64,000 bases of DNA. It comes from Sphingomicrobium sp. XHP0239 (GTDB lineage: Bacteria; Pseudomonadota; Alphaproteobacteria; Sphingomonadales; Sphingomonadaceae). Both the position numbers and the translations under genes were made by a program. The notes below the pieces were generated by a model. It was not told the DNA's origin and ran no database searches. It saw nothing but the letters and a program-made list of their open reading frames with translations. This document shows, piece after piece, positions 58,958 to 64,000 of this stretch. Numbering within the stretch: position 1 is the stretch's first letter; every line of letters begins with the position of its first letter. The DNA lies in the NCBI RefSeq assembly GCF_039555325.1, contig NZ_CP154608.1:682001-746000 (forward strand). Direction: 5' to 3'.

Positions 58958-60540
58958 TCCTCGAGCCAGGCGGGGAGGAGGATCGAGAAGCAGGCGCCTT
59001 CGGCCCCGTCGGGCCGGTCGCACAGGACGATCTCGCCCTCATGCCCCTCGACGATGGCGCGCGCGATGGCGAGGCCGAGGCCCGAATGGCGTCCGAACTC
59101 GCTGGTGTCGGGGCGGTGCGAATGAAAGCGGTGGAAGACGGCATCGCGCTCTTCGGGGGGAACGCCGGGCCCCTGGTCGGTGACGATCAGCCGCACCGCA
59201 TGGGGTTCGCGTTCGAGGATGACGTCAACATGGCCACGGGCGGGGGAGAAGCTGACCGCATTGTCGATGAGATTGTCGATGGCGCGCGCCAGCCGGTTGG
59301 GTTCGCCCGCGACGAGAAAGGGGCCGCGCCCGCGTGTTTCGATCGCGAGGCGCGCGTCCCCCAGCTCGCGCCGTTCGCGCCATGACTCAACGAGTGTGGC
59401 GGCGAGGCGGTTGAGCGAGACCTTCTCCATGGTGGTGCGGGTCAGTTCGGCATCGGTGCGTGCGGCCTCTGCGATGTCGCTGATGAGGCGGTCGAGACGG
59501 ATGACGTCCTGGCGCACGACGTCGAGGAGCCGGTCGCGGACGCGGGGATCGTCGATCTTCTCGAGGCTGTCGACCGCGCTACGGAGCGAGGCGAGGGGGT
59601 TCTTCAGCTCGTGGCTGACGTCGGCGGCGAAGGCTTCGGTCATGTCGATGCGCTGCTGGAGCGCGCGGCTCATGTCGCTGACGGCGCGGGCGAGGGCGCC
59701 GACCTCGTCGTAGCGATTGGGGAGGCGGGGGACCTTCACCTCGCGCGCGCGACCGAGGCGCACGCGCTGCGCGGCCAGACCGATCCGGCGCAGCGGGCGC
59801 GCGATGGTGCGGGCCAGAAAGAGCGACAGGAGGATGCCGAGCAGCAGCGATCCGACCAGCAGGATCGCGACCGAACCGCGCTCGCGCCGTACGGTCTCGG
59901 TATAGTCGCGGTCGTTGAGGGTCGCGAGCAGGGTGCTGCCGTCGCCGAGCGGGGCGGCGGCGGAGAAGACGGGGGTCAGGTCGGGGGCCTCGCGAACGCG
60001 GGTCCAGACGCGGTCGGTCGAGCGGACGCGCGTGATCTCGGGCCACGCGCCGGCGCGGTCGACCGCGGGCTCGGCAAAATCCTCGATATCGGGGGCGCCG
60101 ACGAGGAAGTTGAACCCGCCGTCGATGGCGCGCGCGGCCTTTTGCGTCCAGGGCTGGGTCGCCGGATCCTCGAGCGTGTAGGTGACGGGGCCGGACTGCC
60201 AGCTGTCGACCGAGCGTTCGCCGTCGGGAGCGTAGATACGCAGCCGCGCGCCTTCGGCCCGTCCCATGGCCGCCAGCAGGCCGGGGCGGTCCTCGTCGTC
60301 GACCTGCATCACCGCCTGTGCTGCCGCCATCGCGTCCTTTGCAAGCCGGTCGACGCGCTCGTCGCGCAGCTGGTTGCGATAGGTATCGAGCCAGACGATC
60401 CCCAGCGCGAAGATCAGGACCGGCAGGATGTTCACGGCCAGGATGCGATGGACGAGGGTCCAGTACTTCCAGAAGGCGGGTGCCTCGACCTCGCGCACGG
60501 GGGCGTCGGGGAGCGGGTCGACGGGGCGCTCCGCGTTCAT
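58954..60540 (-). CDS. chvG: Sensor histidine kinase ChvG
   Basis: A 528-aa membrane kinase. Two transmembrane helices (about 32-51 and 223-243) enclose a periplasmic sensor domain of about 170 residues. HAMP follows (about 244-295), then the H-box [16 protein letters not shown] (His310), the N box [11 protein letters not shown], and DQGPGVP and [12 protein letters not shown]. In related alphaproteobacteria ChvG responds to acidity or envelope stress. The ATG at 60540 overlaps the chvI stop; frame upstream of it runs antisense-like through chvI and is rejected. Confidence 0.92.
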   Translation of the reverse strand: MNAERPVDPLPDAPVREVEAPAFWKYWTLVHRILAVNILPVLIFALGIVWLDTYRNQLRDERVDRLAKDAMAAAQAVMQVDDEDRPGLLAAMGRAEGARLRIYAPDGERSVDSWQSGPVTYTLEDPATQPWTQKAARAIDGGFNFLVGAPDIEDFAEPAVDRAGAWPEITRVRSTDRVWTRVREAPDLTPVFSAAAPLGDGSTLLATLNDRDYTETVRRERGSVAILLVGSLLLGILLSLFLARTIARPLRRIGLAAQRVRLGRAREVKVPRLPNRYDEVGALARAVSDMSRALQQRIDMTEAFAADVSHELKNPLASLRSAVDSLEKIDDPRVRDRLLDVVRQDVIRLDRLISDIAEAARTDAELTRTTMEKVSLNRLAATLVESWRERRELGDARLAIETRGRGPFLVAGEPNRLARAIDNLIDNAVSFSPARGHVDVILEREPHAVRLIVTDQGPGVPPEERDAVFHRFHSHRPDTSEFGRHSGLGLAIARAIVEGHEGEIVLCDRPDGAEGACFSILLPAWLEE

Positions 60541-61262
60541 TCCTCGCCGTACCGGTAGCCCACGCCGTAGAGGGTTTCGATGCCGTCGAAGCTCTCGTCG
60601 GCGGCGCGGAACTTGCGGCGGATACGCTTGATATGACTGTCGATGGTGCGGTCGTCGACGAACACGTCGTCGTGATAGGCGGCGTCGAGCAGCTGGTTGC
60701 GCGATTTGACGACGCCGGGGCGCTGGGCGAGGCTTTCGAGAATGAGGAATTCGGTGACGGTCAGCGTGACCGGGCGACCGTCCCAGGCGACCTTGTGCCG
60801 CGCGGGATCCATCTCGAGCCGGCCGCGCACGATCGGCTCGGCTTCCGCGCCCACCTCCGCCTCGCCGTTGCCGTTGCCGACCGCCAGATCCTGTCGCCGG
60901 AGGATGGCGTGAATGCGCGCGATCAGGAGGCGCTGCGAGAAGGGCTTGGTGATATAGTCGTCCGCGCCCTGGGCCAGCCCCTCCGCCTCGTCCAGTTCGT
61001 CGTCCTTCGAGGTGAGGAAGATGACCGGCATGGAGCCGACGGGCGGGTCGGCGGCGCGGACGTGGCGCAGCAGTTCGAGCCCGTCCATCTGCGGCATCTT
61101 GATGTCGAACACCCCAAGGTCTGGCGGATTGTCGGCAAATGCCCGCAGCGCGCTGGGGCCGTCGGTATAGACGCGCGTGACGAACCCTTCCGCCTGTAAA
61201 GCGACCTGCACGGAGGTCAGGATATTGCGGTCGTCGTCGACGAGGGCGATCGTCTTGGCCAT
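60537..61262 (-). CDS. chvI: Response regulator ChvI
   Basis: A 241-aa OmpR-family regulator. The receiver domain has the acidic pocket IALVDDDRN, the phospho-acceptor Asp53 in [11 protein letters not shown], and the switch [14 protein letters not shown]. The C-terminal winged helix ends [17 protein letters not shown] and [10 protein letters not shown]. It is first in the chvI-chvG-hprK-rapZ-EIIA-ptsH operon, divergent from pckA. Confidence 0.93.
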   Translation of the reverse strand: MAKTIALVDDDRNILTSVQVALQAEGFVTRVYTDGPSALRAFADNPPDLGVFDIKMPQMDGLELLRHVRAADPPVGSMPVIFLTSKDDELDEAEGLAQGADDYITKPFSQRLLIARIHAILRRQDLAVGNGNGEAEVGAEAEPIVRGRLEMDPARHKVAWDGRPVTLTVTEFLILESLAQRPGVVKSRNQLLDAAYHDDVFVDDRTIDSHIKRIRRKFRAADESFDGIETLYGVGYRYGEE

Positions 61263-61309
61263 CGACCACAGGCTTGGCCGCACGATGCCGGAAATACAAG
61301 TCGTTCGCC

Positions 61310-61331
61310 GTGTCTATCCTGGGTTAGACAC
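61310..61331. promoter_or_regulatory. Inverted repeat GTGTCTA-N8-TAGACAC between chvI and pckA
   Basis: A perfect 7-bp inverted repeat (61310-61316 and 61325-61331) located between the divergent promoters and just upstream of the pckA operator pair. It may bind a dimeric regulator such as ChvI itself; that is inference. Confidence 0.45.
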
Positions 61332-61334
61332 TTT

Positions 61335-61346
61335 GTGAGCGTTCAC
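61335..61346. promoter_or_regulatory. GTGAGCGTTCAC, upstream operator of pckA
   Basis: Near-perfect 12-bp palindrome, one base different from GTGAACGTTCAC at fda. It ends 4 bp before the predicted -35 and 39 bp before GCATACGTATGC, exactly as at fda. Confidence 0.65.
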
Positions 61347-61350
61347 AGCT

Positions 61351-61379
61351 TTGACGGGTGGAACCGCCATTGTCTATCG
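61351..61379 (+). promoter_or_regulatory. Predicted pckA promoter
   Basis: TTGACG (61351-61356), 17 bp and CTATCG (61374-61379). The start site predicted from it falls on the palindrome at 61386. Confidence 0.55.
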
Positions 61380-61385
61380 GTCGCT

Positions 61386-61397
61386 GCATACGTATGC
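61386..61397. promoter_or_regulatory. GCATACGTATGC, start-site operator of pckA
   Basis: Perfect 12-bp palindrome identical to the one at 1323-1334 upstream of fda, placed at the predicted transcription start and 46 bp before the start codon. Confidence 0.7.
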
Positions 61398-61443
61398 GGT
61401 GCCCGTTCGCCGTGCCCGATCATCGCTTGAAGGAATTTCGTTC

Positions 61444-63048
61444 GTGACCGACCGTACACCCACCAAGGGCCTCGACCATGTGGGACTGAAAACCGACGCC
61501 AAGATCCACTGGAACCTGACCAGTGCGCCGCTGGTCGAGACCGCGGTCCAGCGCGGCGAGGGCAAGCTGGCGAAGAACGGCCCGCTGGTCGTCGAGACGG
61601 GCGAGCACACCGGGCGCAGCGCCAAGGACAAGTTCATCGTCCGCGACGCGGTCAGCGAGGGCGAGGTGCATTTCGGCAAGGTCAACGCCGAGATGAGCGA
61701 GGCGCATTTCGACGCGCTCTACGAAGACTTCAAGAAGCATCTGGAAACCAAGGACGAATTGTTCGTCGCGGATCTTTACGGCGGGTCGCAGCCCGAGCAT
61801 CGGGTGCGGGTCCGCGTGGTCAACGAATATGCGTGGCACAACCTGTTCATCCGCACGATGCTGGTCCGGCCCGAGGCATCGGACCTGCCGGGTTTCGATC
61901 CCGAATATGTCATCATCGACCTGCCGAGTTTCCGCGCCGATCCCGAGCGTCACGGCACGCGCAGCGAAACGGTCATCGCGGTCAGCCTCAAGCACAAGCT
62001 GATCCTCATCGGCGGGACGGAATATGGCGGAGAGATGAAGAAGAGCGTCTTCGGCCTGCTCAATTTCATCCTGCCCGAGAAGAACATCATGCCGATGCAC
62101 TGTTCGGCCAATATCGGCCCCGACGGCGATACGGCAGTGTTCTTCGGCCTGTCCGGGACCGGCAAGACGACGCTTTCGGCGGACCCGTCGCGTACGCTCA
62201 TCGGCGACGACGAGCATGGCTGGTCGGACGAGGCCGTCTTCAACTTCGAGGGCGGTTGCTACGCCAAGATGATCCGCCTGTCGGAAGAGGCCGAGCCCGA
62301 AATCTTCGCGACCACCAAGAAGTTCGGCACGATCCTCGAGAATGTCGTGATGGACCCGGAGACCCGCGAACTGGATCTCGACGATCCCAGCCTCGCGGAG
62401 AACAGCCGCGGCGCCTATCCGATCGACTATATCCCCAACACTAGCGACAACAATCTGGGGCCGCCGCCCAAGAACATCATCATGCTGACCGCCGATGCGT
62501 TCGGTGTGCTGCCCCCGATCGCCAAGCTGACGCCCGATCAGGCGATGTACCACTTCCTGTCAGGTTATACCGCCAAGGTCGCCGGCACCGAGATCGGCGT
62601 GACCGAACCCGAAGCGACCTTTTCGACCTGTTTCGGTGCGCCGTTCATGCCGCGCCATCCCAGCGTCTATGGCAATCTTCTGAAGAAGCGGATCGCCGAG
62701 GGCCAGGTCGATTGCTGGCTGGTCAACACGGGGTGGACCGGCGGCAAGTATGGCGTCGGCAGCCGGATGCCGATCAAGGCCACGCGAGCGTTGCTCAACG
62801 CCGCGCTCGACGGCAGCCTGAAGGACGCGGAGTTCCGCATGGATCCCAATTTCGGGTTCAAGGTTCCCGTCGCGGTCCCGGGGGTCGACGGTTCGATCCT
62901 CGACCCGCGCGAGACGTGGGCCGACAAGCAGGCCTATGACGCGCAGGCCGCCAAGCTGGTCGACCTGTTCAACGAGAATTTTTCCCAGTTTGCCGAGCAT
63001 GTCGACGCGGGTGTCCGCGAGGCAGGTCCGGTGAAAGCGACGGTGTAG
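61444..63048 (+). CDS. pckA: Phosphoenolpyruvate carboxykinase (ATP)
   Basis: A 534-aa gluconeogenic enzyme converting oxaloacetate and ATP to phosphoenolpyruvate, CO2 and [20 protein letters not shown] (P-loop), [21 protein letters not shown] and YTAKVAGTE are the family signatures of the ATP-dependent type. The start is GTG at 61444 with AGGA 9 bases upstream; the in-frame extension to 61351 lies within the promoter. Two operators and a terminator frame it as a single-gene unit. Confidence 0.95.
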   Translation: MTDRTPTKGLDHVGLKTDAKIHWNLTSAPLVETAVQRGEGKLAKNGPLVVETGEHTGRSAKDKFIVRDAVSEGEVHFGKVNAEMSEAHFDALYEDFKKHLETKDELFVADLYGGSQPEHRVRVRVVNEYAWHNLFIRTMLVRPEASDLPGFDPEYVIIDLPSFRADPERHGTRSETVIAVSLKHKLILIGGTEYGGEMKKSVFGLLNFILPEKNIMPMHCSANIGPDGDTAVFFGLSGTGKTTLSADPSRTLIGDDEHGWSDEAVFNFEGGCYAKMIRLSEEAEPEIFATTKKFGTILENVVMDPETRELDLDDPSLAENSRGAYPIDYIPNTSDNNLGPPPKNIIMLTADAFGVLPPIAKLTPDQAMYHFLSGYTAKVAGTEIGVTEPEATFSTCFGAPFMPRHPSVYGNLLKKRIAEGQVDCWLVNTGWTGGKYGVGSRMPIKATRALLNAALDGSLKDAEFRMDPNFGFKVPVAVPGVDGSILDPRETWADKQAYDAQAAKLVDLFNENFSQFAEHVDAGVREAGPVKATV

Positions 63049-63075
63049 TTCACCGACTGCCCCGTCAGGAGAGAG

Positions 63076-63117
63076 AAAGGCCCGGAACCCCTGATGGGGA
63101 GCCGGGCCTTTCGTTTT
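63076..63117 (+). terminator. Rho-independent terminator of pckA
   Basis: A 10-bp perfect stem AAAGGCCCGG (63076-63085) / CCGGGCCTTT (63102-63111), continued inside by CCCC/GGGG around TGAT, followed by a T-rich CGTTTT. The A-rich left arm suggests it may work in both directions, serving the convergent FKBP gene too. Confidence 0.88.
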
Positions 63118-63139
63118 CGGCCTGGAATGGCGCGGGAAG

Positions 63140-63577
63140 TCAGGCGGCCGCCTTCACCTCGCGCACGGTCAGGTCGAAGGTCAGATCCTCGCCCGCCAGC
63201 GGGTGGTTGCCGTCGGCCTTCACCGTTTCATCGCCGACATCGACGATGACGAGATTGACGGGCTGACCCTGCGGTCCCTGCGCCTGCAGTCCCATGCCGG
63301 GCTGCGGGTCCATCTCGGCGGGCAGGCTCTGGCGCGGAATATCGACGATCAGTTCGGGACGGCGTTCGCCAAAGCCCTTGTCGCGCGGGAGGTCCACGCT
63401 GGTCTGTTCGCCTTTGCTCATGCCGGAGAGCGCTTCCTCGATCGGCGGGAAGATTTCGCCGCCGCCGAGCGTGATCGTCTGCGCGCCGGTTTCCTCGGTG
63501 TTCGCGACGACGGTGCCGTCGTCCTTCTTGACCACGAAGTCGATGGTCACGGTGTCGCCTTGTTTGGCTGAAGTCAT
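63140..63577 (-). CDS. FKBP-type peptidyl-prolyl isomerase (SlyD-like)
   Basis: A 145-aa protein with the SlyD plan: QGDTVTIDFVVKKDDGTVV, a PPIEEALSGMSKGEQTSVDLP stretch, then an IF-type insertion, and DGNHPLAGEDLTFDLTV near the end. The histidine-rich metal tail of E. coli SlyD is absent. The ATG at 63577 is the family start. It is convergent with pckA. Confidence 0.9.
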   Translation of the reverse strand: MTSAKQGDTVTIDFVVKKDDGTVVANTEETGAQTITLGGGEIFPPIEEALSGMSKGEQTSVDLPRDKGFGERRPELIVDIPRQSLPAEMDPQPGMGLQAQGPQGQPVNLVIVDVGDETVKADGNHPLAGEDLTFDLTVREVKAAA

Positions 63578-63620
63578 AAAAAGCCTCTGATTTTTGAGAA
63601 TTATCGCTCTGATCGGAGGC

Positions 63621-63634
63621 GAAAACGCGTTTTC
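63621..63634. promoter_or_regulatory. Palindrome GAAAACGCGTTTTC upstream of the FKBP gene
   Basis: A perfect 14-bp palindrome flanked by GGC and CGCC, 44 bp before the FKBP start in a 145-bp gap. It may be an operator or hairpin; no regulator is indicated. Confidence 0.4.
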
Positions 63635-63722
63635 CGCCACAGGAGCATTGCCCATATTGTCGCAAGCGAGCGGCGCGGCGTCAAATGGAGCGGCGAAAGG
63701 GCAGTTCGCCGAGTGCTTACAC

Positions 63723-64000
63723 TTAATCCCGGTCGGCGGTCAGGACGAGCTTTCCGTTTTTCAGGACGGCCCTGACAGAACGGATGCTGGCAATGTCCGC
63801 GAGGGGGTCGGATTCGAGGATGATCAGATCGGCTTGTTTGCCGACATCGATGGTGCCGTGGGTCGCGTCGATGCCGATGCTTGTCGCCGCATTGCGGGTC
63901 GCGGCCACGATCGCGTCCATCGGAGACAGGCCGCAGGCGACGAGGAGTTCGAGTTCGCGATGGACGCTGGCACCGCCCGCGGTGTCGGTCCCGGCGCTGA
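63723..64000 (-). CDS. Amidohydrolase-family protein, C-terminal part (partial)
   Basis: The frame runs into the window edge, giving the last 91 residues. GTDTAGGASVHRELELLVACGLSP contains the conserved aspartate of the metal site, followed by AATRNAAT and GTIDVGKQADLIILESDPLADI, the typical C-terminal part of imidazolonepropionase-like amidohydrolases. The N terminus and signal, if any, are outside the window. TAA at 63723-63725. Confidence 0.85.
   Translation of the reverse strand, partial: SAGTDTAGGASVHRELELLVACGLSPMDAIVAATRNAATSIGIDATHGTIDVGKQADLIILESDPLADIASIRSVRAVLKNGKLVLTADRD

Noticed and set aside
60541..61299. Upstream extension of the chvG frame through chvI, which would give a 781-aa protein
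   Set aside because: This part reads an out-of-frame copy of chvI; the ATG at 60540 overlapping the chvI stop is the natural start.

Overview
The window is 64 kb of a high-GC (about two-thirds GC), gene-dense chromosome. It most likely comes from an alphaproteobacterium of the order Sphingomonadales (Sphingomonas/Sphingomicrobium type). Support comes from the complete 14-gene nuo operon followed by birA-coaX-rnj-DUF1467, the tpiA-ppiD-trpG-lexA-comEC/gltX-gltA neighbourhood, the ChvI-ChvG-HprK-RapZ-EIIA-HPr block divergent from pckA, and SOS boxes of the alphaproteobacterial GTTC-N7-GTTC type. I see no tRNA, rRNA, CRISPR array, insertion sequence or prophage. No stretch longer than about 200 bases lacks a gene.

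Layout. 1-6.4 kb: the end of pgk, an NTF2-like protein, a PAP2 phosphatase, class I fructose-bisphosphate aldolase (fda), thiE, an L,D-transpeptidase/M23 peptidase pair, efp and a DUF302 lipoprotein. 6.5-24.6 kb: an inositol-monophosphatase-family gene, then nuoA-N. Five non-nuo genes sit inside the nuo operon: a 98-aa low-GC membrane protein between nuoD and nuoE, two tiny membrane proteins between nuoE and nuoF, and a tandem pair of exported four-cysteine paralogs between nuoF and nuoG. 24.5-28 kb: birA, coaX, rnj, DUF1467. 28-33.4 kb: a large membrane-anchored coiled-coil protein with TipN-like architecture, a degenerate nucleotidyltransferase/CDP-alcohol-phosphotransferase-like fusion, and a histidine kinase lacking its phospho-accepting histidine. 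33.4-43 kb: gltX-gltA, comEC, a VOC protein, lexA, trpG, ppiD, tpiA. 43-48 kb: a PRC-barrel-like exported protein, secG, pyrG, trxB. 47-50 kb: an acyl carrier protein, acyl-CoA ligase and PLP decarboxylase of the exosortase-A-associated type. 50-57 kb: truA, fmt, recR, def, a copper-storage-like protein, rmuC, two related lipoproteins and a SpoU methyltransferase. 57-63 kb: the nitrogen-type PTS and ChvGI block and pckA. The end holds an FKBP-type isomerase and a truncated amidohydrolase.

How parts work together. Central carbon metabolism (pgk, fda, tpiA, gltA, pckA) is spread along the window. fda and pckA, the aldolase and the gluconeogenic PEP carboxykinase, share the same two 12-bp palindromes (GTGARCGTTCAC and GCATACGTATGC) separated by exactly 39 bp. 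In both, the second palindrome falls at the predicted transcription start. This is the strongest regulatory signal in the window and suggests a common repressor, probably of the LacI family. SOS boxes lie at the predicted starts of lexA and rmuC. A recurrent promoter pattern, TTGnnn-N16/17-CTAGGT-like, can be read upstream of many genes and predicts leaderless transcripts for def and possibly trxB.

The best candidates for something undescribed are the paired-operator fda/pckA regulon and the five accessory genes built into the complex I operon.
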